A DNA stretch of 64,000 nucleotides, taken from Ferruginibacter sp. (GTDB lineage Bacteria > Bacteroidota > Bacteroidia > Chitinophagales > Chitinophagaceae). The stretch covers positions 34,102-98,101 of the forward strand of contig JAOQAK010000032.1 of the NCBI GenBank assembly GCA_025963635.1, read 5' to 3'. Within the stretch, counting starts at the first letter, position 1, and each line of letters starts with the position of its first letter. Shown here in pieces: positions 27,413 through 35,417 of the stretch. Under the pieces are notes generated by a model. That model had not been told where the DNA came from. It did no database searches and worked only from the letters and a program-made list of their open reading frames with translations. A program made the position numbers and the translations under genes.

Positions 27413-29581
27413 CTAAACCTCTTCCAGTTTAAAAGGAAGCTTCCGGATTCTTTTGCCGGTCAGATCAAAAATAGCATTGCACAATGCAGGCGCAAATGGC
27501 GGTAAAGCTGGCTCCCCGGCACCGCCGGGCTTTTCATCATTGTCCATAATGTGTATTTCCATTGCCGGAATATCATTGATCATGGGCATTTTGTAAACAT
27601 TGAAATTTTTCTCCACGGCCTTACCATCTGCAAAATGTGTTTCATGCGTTGTGGCGGCTCCAAGTGCCATCACGATACTCCCTTCTATCTGGGCTTTGAT
27701 AATATCGGGGTTTACATACCAGCCGCAATCCATTACCGCAAACACTTTATCGATCGATAGTTTTCCATCCGCTTTGCGGGAAACTTTAACCGCTTCTCCC
27801 ACGATCGTTTTAAAGCATTCTGTGATGGCTACACCCCAGCCGTTATTTTTAGACCTTGATTTCCAGCCAGTCATCTCCTCCAGCTTATCGAGAATGGCCT
27901 GGTAACGTTCACCCCAAAGATGGCTTCTCCTGAATTCTATCGGATCTTTTTCCGCCGCATGGGCCAGCTCATCTATAAAACTTTCAAAAGCAAACCCGTT
28001 GGTGGAAGAATACACCGAACGCCACCACATAACGGGGATAGGCGCCTCCGTGGGAATATCAGCAAAGCTGTAGTGAGGAATCGATTCAAAATAGGCTTCT
28101 GCAAAACCTTCCGTAGTGCTGCTGTTAAATTTCAACTTATCTGACCCCGCATCCTGGTGATCCATATTCTGGGAAGCCATCTTTACCTGCAAAGCATTGA
28201 TCCTGCCATCATTGACACCGGCCTTGCATTCGTACACAGCACCCGGGCGAAATGGCCCCTGGGTCATATCATCTTCTCTTGTCCATACTACCTGAACAGG
28301 CGCTTTCATCTCTTTTGAGATCAGTACAGCTTCAAACGTATAATCCGTAAAAGCCTTCCTACCGAAGCCTCCGCCTAAAAAGGTCATATTTACCGTAACA
28401 TTTTCAAGCGGTATTTTCAGGCGCTCGCTTACATCACTCTGGATCCAGTCTGGCCCTTGTATCGGGCCCCATATCTCACATTTATCACCTTCCACATTGG
28501 CAATACAGTTTAAAGGCTCCATGCAACTGTGGGTTTCATAGGGAGTTTCATATACCAATTCCAGCTTTTTACCGGCCTTTTGAAAGCGTTCCTCAAAATT
28601 GCCGCCGGTCCGTTGAGAAAGGCCCGGCTTTTTAAGATCCTCTTTCATCCTTGTATAAAGCTGGTCGGTGGAAATGTGTTCAAAGCCTTCATCATTCCAC
28701 TCAACTTTTAATGCTTTTCTTCCCTGCATTGCGGCCCAGATACTTTCAGCAACCACTACCACACCCTCTCTTGTAAAGCCAAAAACCGGCATCTCTACTT
28801 TAAATACATTTTTCACACCCGGAATAGCCCTGGTAGCCACATCATCAAAGCTTTTTACCTTTCCCATAAACCTGGGATTCCGTTCCACCACGGCATACAG
28901 CATTCCCGGCAGTTTTTTGTCGAGGCCAAATTCCGCTTTGCCATTGGTTTTGGACGGAGTATCCTGCCTGGGTAATGGCTGGCCGATGATCTTGTAATCT
29001 TTTCTTTCTTTTAACTGCACCTTCTTTGGAATGGGAAGTTTGGCTGCTTCCTCTACCAATGTTCCGTATCCTGCGCTTCTCCCGGTAGGACGGTGCATCA
29101 CCGTTCCCTTTTCAGCATAACATTCCATTGCAGGCACATTCCATTGTTTTGCCGCAGCCGCAATCAGCATTTCACGGGCCGTGGCGCCGGTGCGTAGCAA
29201 AGTTTTATAAGAACCTCTCACTGTAGAACTTCCGCCGGTGATCTGGCTCCCATATTTCTTACTATTGCCGGGTGCAAATACAGTTTTTACTTTGTTAAGA
29301 TCAACCTCCAGTTCTTCTGCAATGATCTGTGGAACAGACTGGAAGGAACCCTGGCCCATTTCGGAACGATGGTTGATGAGCGTAACATTTCCCGATTTAT
29401 CAATGGTAATCCATGAACTGAGTTCGATTCCCTTTTCGTCGGCATTGTCGCCGGTCAAAATGCTGGCCGTCTTTGCTGCCGCCGGAAAATAAAAACCAAG
29501 CGTAAATGCTGCGCCGGACAGAGAAGAGAGCGTTATAAATTTTCTGCGGGAGATATTTTTTACTGAATTCATCGTTGCCAT
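27413..29581 (-). CDS. Molybdenum hydroxylase large subunit, isoquinoline 1-oxidoreductase (IorB) type
   Basis: The 722-residue protein has a twin-arginine type signal (ISRRKFITLSSLSGAAFTLG) and the aldehyde oxidase/xanthine dehydrogenase molybdopterin-binding fold, ending with the catalytic-Glu motif GGAGEPALPPFAPALCNAIF. Segments such as LNCIANVEGDKCEIWGPIQG and FLGGGFGRKAFTDYTFEA bind the pterin. In this family a large subunit with a Tat signal pairs with a two-cluster [2Fe-2S] subunit and has no FAD subunit; electrons pass to cytochromes or quinones. The small-subunit gene lies 55 bases upstream on the same strand. The substrate is unclear; N-heterocycles and aldehydes are both known for relatives. 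The cofactor in this subgroup is usually the cytosine dinucleotide form. Confidence 0.9.
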   Translation of the reverse strand: MATMNSVKNISRRKFITLSSLSGAAFTLGFYFPAAAKTASILTGDNADEKGIELSSWITIDKSGNVTLINHRSEMGQGSFQSVPQIIAEELEVDLNKVKTVFAPGNSKKYGSQITGGSSTVRGSYKTLLRTGATAREMLIAAAAKQWNVPAMECYAEKGTVMHRPTGRSAGYGTLVEEAAKLPIPKKVQLKERKDYKIIGQPLPRQDTPSKTNGKAEFGLDKKLPGMLYAVVERNPRFMGKVKSFDDVATRAIPGVKNVFKVEMPVFGFTREGVVVVAESIWAAMQGRKALKVEWNDEGFEHISTDQLYTRMKEDLKKPGLSQRTGGNFEERFQKAGKKLELVYETPYETHSCMEPLNCIANVEGDKCEIWGPIQGPDWIQSDVSERLKIPLENVTVNMTFLGGGFGRKAFTDYTFEAVLISKEMKAPVQVVWTREDDMTQGPFRPGAVYECKAGVNDGRINALQVKMASQNMDHQDAGSDKLKFNSSTTEGFAEAYFESIPHYSFADIPTEAPIPVMWWRSVYSSTNGFAFESFIDELAHAAEKDPIEFRRSHLWGERYQAILDKLEEMTGWKSRSKNNGWGVAITECFKTIVGEAVKVSRKADGKLSIDKVFAVMDCGWYVNPDIIKAQIEGSIVMALGAATTHETHFADGKAVEKNFNVYKMPMINDIPAMEIHIMDNDEKPGGAGEPALPPFAPALCNAIFDLTGKRIRKLPFKLEEV

Positions 29582-29636
29582 TTTAATTGTAAATTGAATC
29601 GTCCTATAGAAGGCCGTTTGAGTTTATACAAATAAA

Positions 29637-30146
29637 CTACCTGGAAGCGGGCGTTTCGTCGGCTGCAGTTGCGACAGCAACACCCGAAGCCATGATATTT
29701 GCAGCAGTTTTAATCGCCGTTCTAATACGAACGTATGTGCCGCAGCGGCAAATATGCCCCTGCATGGCTGCATCAATATCCTTATCGGTCGGGTGCGGAT
29801 TCTTTTTTAACAAGGCTGCCGCCGCCATGATTTGTCCACTCTGGCAATAACCGCATTGAGGCACCTGCTCCTTTATCCAGGCCTGTTGCACAGCGTGTGA
29901 ATTATCCGGTGAAAGCCCTTCGATCGTAGTGATTTTTTGATTTACCGCGGCTGAAACGGGCAATGAGCAGGAGCGCACAGGTGTGCCGTTGAGATGTACC
30001 GTACAGGCGCCGCATTGGGCAATACCGCAGCCATATTTTGTACCGGTAAGTTTAACCAGGTCGCGAATTGCCCATAGCAAAGGCATTTTCGGATCTGCAT
30101 CGATAGTATAAAGTTTACCATTCACCGTAAGATTGATAGAGGCCAT
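29637..30146 (-). CDS. [2Fe-2S] subunit of molybdenum hydroxylase (IorA type)
   Basis: The product (169 residues from ATG 30146) carries both cluster motifs: the plant-ferredoxin-like set [20 protein letters not shown] plus a later Cys in VRSC (about 40-70), and the helical-domain set CGYCQSGQ and [13 protein letters not shown] (about 100-140). All eight cysteines are present. It passes electrons from the molybdenum site of the large subunit encoded 55 bases downstream. It has no signal of its own and is likely co-exported with the Tat-bearing large subunit. An upstream start at 30179 adds only 11 residues and is less likely. Confidence 0.93.
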   Translation of the reverse strand: MASINLTVNGKLYTIDADPKMPLLWAIRDLVKLTGTKYGCGIAQCGACTVHLNGTPVRSCSLPVSAAVNQKITTIEGLSPDNSHAVQQAWIKEQVPQCGYCQSGQIMAAAALLKKNPHPTDKDIDAAMQGHICRCGTYVRIRTAIKTAANIMASGVAVATAADETPASR

Positions 30147-30454
30147 AAAGCTTGTTTTGTTGCAAAAGTTAAGGTACAAAAATACTTCTAGAGCTAAAAG
30201 GAATTTTTACTGGTGGTGATCAAAGCGGAGTTGGTAATGTGATGGGCTATTTGCAAAAGCAGTCAACAGAATTTATTGCACCCTTATTATTTTGCTATTT
30301 AAAATTGGTTCGTTTTTTTACAGGTGTGGAGAACAAATACTGCCCTTGCAGCCCTACAAATCAAACATTCAAAGCCCCTGCCTGTTAAAAAATATGAATA
30401 ACTAAGCCTAATTTAGAGTATCTAAACTTACACCGTATTTTCGCGAACAATCAA
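30147..30454. promoter_or_regulatory. Divergent regulatory gap between the hydroxylase genes and mocA
   Basis: This gap of about 310 bases must hold the promoters for both directions. The only candidate seen for the plus strand is TATTTTCG at 30436-30443, one mismatch from TAnnTTTG. No coding signal is visible. Confidence 0.4.
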
Positions 30455-31072
30455 ATAAAAGGTGATTACGGCATTATCCTGCTTGCTGCGGGAGTGTCGG
30501 CGAGGTTGGGTAAACCGAAACAGTTATTGCTGTATAAAGGAAACAGCCTGTTGGAACATGCTATTGGTGTGGCAGTTGAAACGGACGCCAGCAAGATTAT
30601 CACCGTATTAGGTGCAAAAGCTGAATCGATTGAAAAAGAGATTAAGTATGAAAGTATTACTGTTGCAGTAAACGAGCATTGGGAAGAGGGAATTGCATCG
30701 TCCATCCGTATTGGCTTATTGACATTATTGGAGGTTTTCCCAGGTGTACAGGCGGCAATAATTATGGTATGCGACCAGCCCTTTGTGACGGTAAACCTCC
30801 TGAAAGAACTGGTGATGAAGCATGTTCAAAACGGCAAGCCGATCATCGCCAGCAAATACGGAGGTACACTGGGTACACCCGCTTTGTTTAGTAAAGCCAT
30901 GTTTGCAACCTTGCTGGAGCTTACAGGAGATGCAGGCGCAAAAAAAATAATTATAGAAAACCCCGATCGGGTAGATGTGGTGGAGTTTCCTTTGGGACAA
31001 ATTGATATTGATACAGAAAAGGATTATAAAGAGTTGTTGGATTATGCTCCTGACCTGGATGAAAAACCTTAA
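30455..31072 (+). CDS. mocA: Molybdenum cofactor cytidylyltransferase (MocA-like), non-canonical start
   Basis: MocA transfers CMP from CTP to the molybdenum cofactor, making the dinucleotide form used by IorAB-type hydroxylases. The N-terminus reads DYGIILLAAGVSARLGKPKQ, the nucleotide-binding signature of the NTP_transf_3 family, and VCDQPF and GTPALFSKAMF follow further on. The first usual start codon in frame is a GTG at 30494, inside that signature, so starting there would delete the LAAG loop. Back to the in-frame stop at 30395 there is no ATG, GTG or TTG; ATA at 30455 or ATT at 30473 are the candidates. I place the start at ATA 30455, just after a weak promoter box. The role is supported by the divergent hydroxylase genes and by moaA downstream. 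Confidence 0.8.
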   Translation: MKGDYGIILLAAGVSARLGKPKQLLLYKGNSLLEHAIGVAVETDASKIITVLGAKAESIEKEIKYESITVAVNEHWEEGIASSIRIGLLTLLEVFPGVQAAIIMVCDQPFVTVNLLKELVMKHVQNGKPIIASKYGGTLGTPALFSKAMFATLLELTGDAGAKKIIIENPDRVDVVEFPLGQIDIDTEKDYKELLDYAPDLDEKP

Positions 31073-31176
31073 CTGACCGGCCAATAACCGGCAATTAAAT
31101 GTTGTTAAGTAAAATAGAGGTTTTTTCCCAATTCCAATTTCAGTTAAAAATTATTAAGAGATTAAATCACCTATAA

Positions 31177-32157
31177 ATGTTGTTGGATTCTTTTGGACGT
31201 GATCATAATTACCTGCGGATATCGCTTACCGATAACTGCAACCTCCGTTGTTTTTACTGTATGCCGGAGGAAGATTATGAATTTACCCCTGCATCAAAAC
31301 TGATGCAGTTTGATGAAATAGAAGCCATTGCGAAAATATTTGTAGCCCAGGGGGTTAATAAAATCCGGCTCACGGGTGGCGAACCGCTGGTAAGAAAAGA
31401 TGCTGGAAAAATCATTCTTGCCTTATCAAAACTGCCGGTCGCCCTAACCCTAACTACCAACGGAACACGCCTTCATGAATATGCAGACATATTGCAGCAG
31501 GCGAAGATAAAATCACTCAATATCAGCCTGGATACTTTGCAACCAGAAAAATTTTTACTGCTTACACGGCGTGACCAATTCAGGCAGGTATATGACAACA
31601 TTCATTTGTTAATAAGCAAGGGTTTTCACGTAAAAGTGAACGTGGTGGCGATGAAAGGGATGAATGACATGGAGATCAATGATTTTATTGAATGGACAAA
31701 GGACACGCCCGTTCATGTAAGATTTATTGAGTTTATGCCGTTTAGCGGAAACCGTTGGACGAGCAATAAAGTTTTCACGTGGCAACAAATACTTGAAGTG
31801 GTGGAATCGAAATACCCGGTAGTCCGTTTAACTGACGAAAAGCATGATACCGCGAAAAAATATACGGTACCCGGTCATGTCGGAACTTTCGCTGTTATCA
31901 GTACCATGACAGCTCCGTTTTGCGCCGGTTGCAACAGGATGCGACTGACTGCCGATGGAAAAATGAAGAATTGTCTTTTCTCCCAAACAGAAACCGATCT
32001 TCTCACTACATTTAGAAAGGGTGAAGATATATTGCCACTCGTTCAGCAAAGCATCAGCAGCAAGGCCAAAGAACTGGGCGGACAGTTCACCGCAGATTTT
32101 GAACACGTACATGCAGAAGACATCCATAACAGGAGCATGATTACCATTGGCGGATAA
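31177..32157 (+). CDS. moaA: GTP 3',8-cyclase MoaA
   Basis: MoaA is the radical-SAM enzyme that converts GTP to 3',8-cyclo-GTP in the first step of molybdenum cofactor synthesis. The 326-residue protein has the SAM-cluster motif CNLRCFYCMPEED at about 21-33 and the second [4Fe-4S] motif FCAGCNRMRLTADGK followed by NCL near residues 247-267. It ends in the double glycine (TIGG) essential in the family. The gene lies 104 bases after mocA and 15 bases before moeA. Confidence 0.97.
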   Translation: MLLDSFGRDHNYLRISLTDNCNLRCFYCMPEEDYEFTPASKLMQFDEIEAIAKIFVAQGVNKIRLTGGEPLVRKDAGKIILALSKLPVALTLTTNGTRLHEYADILQQAKIKSLNISLDTLQPEKFLLLTRRDQFRQVYDNIHLLISKGFHVKVNVVAMKGMNDMEINDFIEWTKDTPVHVRFIEFMPFSGNRWTSNKVFTWQQILEVVESKYPVVRLTDEKHDTAKKYTVPGHVGTFAVISTMTAPFCAGCNRMRLTADGKMKNCLFSQTETDLLTTFRKGEDILPLVQQSISSKAKELGGQFTADFEHVHAEDIHNRSMITIGG

Positions 32158-32172
32158 TATAGATTATAACAC

Positions 32173-33354
32173 ATGATAAGCGTTGAAGAAGCAAAAAACA
32201 TAATTCAGCAACAGGTTGTGACATTAGATCCTGTAACCCAACCCCTCGTGGAATCTGCCGGAAGCCTTTTAGCAGAAAACGTTTTTGCTACCGTAGATAT
32301 TCCTGCTTTTGCCCAGTCTTCAATGGATGGTTATGCATTTTCATTTAGCGGATGGCAAAGTGGAACCACCTTACAAGTCGCAGGCGAAGTAGCTGCGGGT
32401 TCAGATCAAACCGTTCCCTTTTCTCCCGGCCAGGCAGTACGCATCTTTACAGGAGCACCGGTGCCCGATGGCGCCGATACAGTAGTGATGCAGGAAAACG
32501 TAACTGTCACACAGGGCAAACTATCCATCCAGAATGAAAAATTATCAGCCGGTGGAAATGTCCGTCTAAAAGGTTCAGAAATAAAAGCCGGAGCCATTGC
32601 CCTCGAAGCAGGCACGAATCTCACACCTGCCGCCATGGGGTTTTTGGCAGGCATCGGAGTTACACAGGTAACAGTATTTCCTCAACCCATTGTGAGTATC
32701 ATTGTTACCGGCAGAGAATTGCAACAGCCCGGCAAACCGCTGCAACGCGGACAGGTGTACGAATCCAATTCCCTGGCACTAAAAGCAGCGTTGAAGCAGT
32801 TATTTATCAACGAAGTAAAAGTGCATTGGGCCGATGATGAGCTCGAAATTTTGAAAGCGATATTGCAGTCCGCCTTAGATGAATCGGATGTGGTGTTGTT
32901 AACGGGAGGTGTTAGCGTGGGAGATTACGATTTTGTATTGGAGGCAGCCACCCAATGTGGAGTAACTCAATTATTTCACCGCATAAAACAGCGGCCTGGC
33001 AAGCCATTGTATTTTGGCAAAAAAGATAACAAACTGGTATTCGGCTTACCAGGGAATCCCTCTTCGGTACTTACCTGTTTTTACGAATACGTGCTACCTG
33101 CTTTGCAACAACTGGCCAATCAAAAACCTGGCTTAAATTTGTTGAACGCACCGCTTGCAAAAGCAGTTGAGAAACCTACCGGACTCACCCATTTTTTAAA
33201 AGGGTTTTATGACGGCCAAAGCGTTACGGTATTGGAAGCCCAGGAAAGCTACCGCCTCAGCTCTTTTGCGAGGGCCAACTGCCTGGTGAAAATAGATGAA
33301 GCCACTACGCATTGTGCTGCAGGTGAAAAGGTTGAAATACATCTCTTGAATTAA
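32173..33354 (+). CDS. moeA: Molybdopterin molybdenumtransferase MoeA
   Basis: MoeA inserts molybdenum into adenylylated molybdopterin. The 393-residue protein has the four-domain layout: an N-terminal linker domain with SSMDGYAF near 45, the VRIFTGAPVPDGADTVVMQE segment, the MoCF-binding core with LLTGGVSVGDYDFV near 240 and GLPGNPSSVLTCFYEYV near 293, and a C-terminal beta domain. Length is normal. The gene starts 15 bases after moaA, so the two are probably cotranscribed. Confidence 0.96.
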   Translation: MISVEEAKNIIQQQVVTLDPVTQPLVESAGSLLAENVFATVDIPAFAQSSMDGYAFSFSGWQSGTTLQVAGEVAAGSDQTVPFSPGQAVRIFTGAPVPDGADTVVMQENVTVTQGKLSIQNEKLSAGGNVRLKGSEIKAGAIALEAGTNLTPAAMGFLAGIGVTQVTVFPQPIVSIIVTGRELQQPGKPLQRGQVYESNSLALKAALKQLFINEVKVHWADDELEILKAILQSALDESDVVLLTGGVSVGDYDFVLEAATQCGVTQLFHRIKQRPGKPLYFGKKDNKLVFGLPGNPSSVLTCFYEYVLPALQQLANQKPGLNLLNAPLAKAVEKPTGLTHFLKGFYDGQSVTVLEAQESYRLSSFARANCLVKIDEATTHCAAGEKVEIHLLN

Positions 33355-33441
33355 CCCTGGCAACAACCCCAAATGTAAAGCAGGGATACGCAGGTTAATC
33401 GCAAAATTATAGCAGTTATTGTCCCGGATTAAATCAACAAC

Positions 33442-34182
33442 ATGCAGGAGAGTATTTTTTTATTCTATGGATTATTGTTTCTCGTGGCATTTTTATATGC
33501 CTCGGTTGGGCACGGCGGCGCCAGCGGTTACCTTGCCCTGATGGCGATATTCAGTGTTGCACCGGAAGTAATGAAGCCCACTGCGCTGCTACTGAATCTT
33601 TTTGTATCGCTTACTTCCTTTATTCAGTTTTACCGCGGCAAACATTTTTTGTGGAAGATATTTTTACCGCTGGCGCTTGCTTCGGTACCGATGGCTTTTT
33701 TGGGCGGTTTGGTGGTAGTGGATGGAACCATTTACAAAAAAATGCTCGGTGTGCTCTTGCTCATCCCGGTAGCACGTTTTTTATTCTTTAGCAATACGCC
33801 CGCTCATGAATTAAAAAAATCAAACACGGGGTTATCGGTCTTGATCGGTGCAGTGATTGGGTTTCTTTCGGGCCTGATCGGTATCGGGGGTGGCATTATT
33901 TTATCGCCGATATTGTTGTTCTTAAAATGGACCGATCAGAAGCAAACCGCTGCAATCAGTGCATTGTTTATTTTTGTAAATTCTTTATCAGGCTTGGCAG
34001 GGCAGTTTACAAAGGGTATTCAATTCAATACAAATATGGTTTGGTATGTGGCGATCGCGTTTACCGGCGGCTTATTCGGAGCTTATTTTGGCGCACTCCG
34101 GTTTAAGCAAACCATATTGAAAAATGTTTTAGCCGTGGTGTTGTTACTGGCAGCATTTAAGTTACTATTTACGCATGCTTAG
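33442..34182 (+). CDS. TSUP (TauE/SafE) family membrane transporter
   Basis: The 246-residue protein has about eight membrane helices and the TSUP repeats: ASVGHGGASGYLALMAIF near residue 20 and IGAVIGFLSGLIGIGGGIILSPIL near 130. The family carries sulfite, sulfonates, sulfoacetate or related anions in either direction. It lies 87 bases after moeA on the same strand within the molybdenum-cofactor cluster, so a role in moving a sulfur compound or an oxyanion such as molybdate is possible, but nothing in the sequence decides this. No ModABC genes are present in the window. Confidence 0.88.
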   Translation: MQESIFLFYGLLFLVAFLYASVGHGGASGYLALMAIFSVAPEVMKPTALLLNLFVSLTSFIQFYRGKHFLWKIFLPLALASVPMAFLGGLVVVDGTIYKKMLGVLLLIPVARFLFFSNTPAHELKKSNTGLSVLIGAVIGFLSGLIGIGGGIILSPILLFLKWTDQKQTAAISALFIFVNSLSGLAGQFTKGIQFNTNMVWYVAIAFTGGLFGAYFGALRFKQTILKNVLAVVLLLAAFKLLFTHA

Positions 34183-34335
34183 CTACTTAATCTTGTAAAT
34201 AAATATTTATGAGCCCGGCGGCAAACCTTCATTTAGCTTCATTGGCGTCGCACTCTTCAACATAAAAAACGTAATGGAACAGGGAACACGATATCGAACT
34301 CGCATCTCGGTAAAAGAATAAAAGATTAGATCAAT

Positions 34336-34851
34336 ATGAAAAAGACAGTCACTATCATTCTGATTTCAATTTGCCTGCAAGGCTGGTCTCAAAAACCAAT
34401 CCTCACCACTGATAATTTTACTGTAGAGGGAAGTATAAAGCAATCACAAAAATTTTCTTTGCAGGATCTCATGGGGTTATCCATCACAAAAATTGACAGC
34501 GTCATTATCACCAATCATCTTCTCGAGAAGAAAAGTGTATTAAAAAATATGCGAGGGGTTTTGTTAAAGGATGTACTGGGTAAATTATCGATCGATCAAG
34601 CCGATCCTAAATTGTTGAGTGAGTATTATTTTGTTTGCATTGCCGCCGACAACTACAAAGTAGTTTTTTCCTGGAATGAAATTTTTAACAATGAAACGGG
34701 CCGGCATACCATGATCATTACAGCGCACGATGGAAAAAATGGCACGCTGATGAACGACCGGATTGCACTCCTGTCGCCATACGACGAAGCCACAGGCAGG
34801 AGATATGTAAAAGGATTGCAAAAAATAATTGTGCGGAGAGTGAGTGAATAA
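34336..34851 (+). CDS. Secreted molybdopterin-fold protein lacking the cofactor Cys
   Basis: The 171-residue product starts with a signal peptide (MKKTVTIILISICLQGWSQ). The mature part follows the core of the sulfite-oxidase molybdopterin domain: FSLQDLMGL, MRGVLLKDVLGKL, YYFVCIAADNYKVVFSWNEIF and ALLSPYDEATGRRYVKGLQKI. The position where sulfite-oxidase-type enzymes have the molybdenum-ligand Cys reads ITNHLLE here, and the dimerisation domain is absent. It may be a cofactor-free binding protein of the fold. Its place between the TSUP gene and moaD ties it to molybdenum metabolism. The family resemblance is fairly clear, the function unknown. Confidence 0.65.
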   Translation: MKKTVTIILISICLQGWSQKPILTTDNFTVEGSIKQSQKFSLQDLMGLSITKIDSVIITNHLLEKKSVLKNMRGVLLKDVLGKLSIDQADPKLLSEYYFVCIAADNYKVVFSWNEIFNNETGRHTMIITAHDGKNGTLMNDRIALLSPYDEATGRRYVKGLQKIIVRRVSE

Positions 34852-34863
34852 TTACTTGAGTGG

Positions 34864-34895
34864 TGAATGGTCAATAGTGAATATCGACCATTCAC
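34864..34895. repeat. Heptamer repeats forming an inverted repeat
   Basis: TGAATGG, TCAATAG and TGAATAT follow each other at 34864-34884, then the reverse orientation CCATTCA at 34888-34894. GTGAATGGTC (34863-34872) and GACCATTCAC (34886-34895) are exact inverted repeats. The unit is the complement of the array at 53016-53043. Confidence 0.65.
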
Positions 34896-34959
34896 TTTTA
34901 ATAACATTCACTAAGAAGCTGGTTAAAATAGTTTTGGGGCTTACCATGAAAATTTTTAA

Positions 34960-35032
34960 GCCACTAATTATACGAATTGGCACGAATCTAATTAAACTAA
35001 AAAACCCTCGCCGATATTCGTGCGTTCGTGGC
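34960..35032. repeat. Dispersed GCCACGAAT element, copy B (two inverted ends)
   Basis: The unit runs from GCCACTAATTATACGAATT to ATTCGTGCGTTCGTGGC and is 73 bases long. Its ends match copy A (9503-9610) in sequence and orientation, while the interior is shorter and different. It lies upstream of the moaD promoter. Confidence 0.72.
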
Positions 35033-35155
35033 ATTAATAAAAAAATTTAAACGGCTTAAGAGTTTTAATTGCTTCGCTCCCTTTTCGCTAAAGGCAAAAG
35101 GCAAATCAATACTTTTCGTCCTGCCCGAAAGAAACCGCGCAATTGATTGTAACGC

Positions 35156-35163
35156 TAACTTTG
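35156..35163 (+). promoter_or_regulatory. Predicted -7 box for moaD-moeB-moaE-moaCB
   Basis: TAACTTTG matches TAnnTTTG exactly, 17 bases before the moaD ATG. It marks a second transcription unit in the molybdenum-cofactor cluster. Confidence 0.55.
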
Positions 35164-35180
35164 CATATCATTTAAATCTT

Positions 35181-35414
35181 ATGAATATAAACATCCTTTT
35201 ATTTGGCCAGCTCACAGACATCACCGGCATCGGTACCATTACAATGGAAGATGTAGCGGACACCGACAGTGTGGTACAAAACCTTCATCGTAGATTTCCT
35301 GCTTTGGCAACTTCAAAATACGTGGTAGCGGTAAACAAAAATATTATCACAGGAAATACCCTGCTCACACAAAATAGCACCGTAGCTTTATTGCCACCAT
35401 TTTCAGGAGGATAA
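35181..35414 (+). CDS. moaD: Molybdopterin synthase sulfur-carrier subunit MoaD
   Basis: The 77-residue beta-grasp protein begins MNINILLFGQLTDITG and ends with the di-glycine tail PPFSGG, which MoeB adenylates and which then carries the sulfur as a thiocarboxylate. Frame extensions upstream to 35028 have no matching sequence; the ATG at 35181 fits the family and the promoter at 35156. The stop lies three bases before moeB, and its last codons double as that gene's ribosome-binding site. MoaE, its partner, is encoded two genes on. Confidence 0.93.
   Translation: MNINILLFGQLTDITGIGTITMEDVADTDSVVQNLHRRFPALATSKYVVAVNKNIITGNTLLTQNSTVALLPPFSGG
35405..35410 (+). promoter_or_regulatory. Strong Shine-Dalgarno before moeB
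   Basis: A perfect CAGGAGG sequence lies in the last codons of moaD (which encode the SGG tail), seven bases before the moeB ATG. Such strong sites are unusual in Bacteroidota and could couple moeB translation to moaD. Confidence 0.55.
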
Positions 35415-35417
35415 CCA

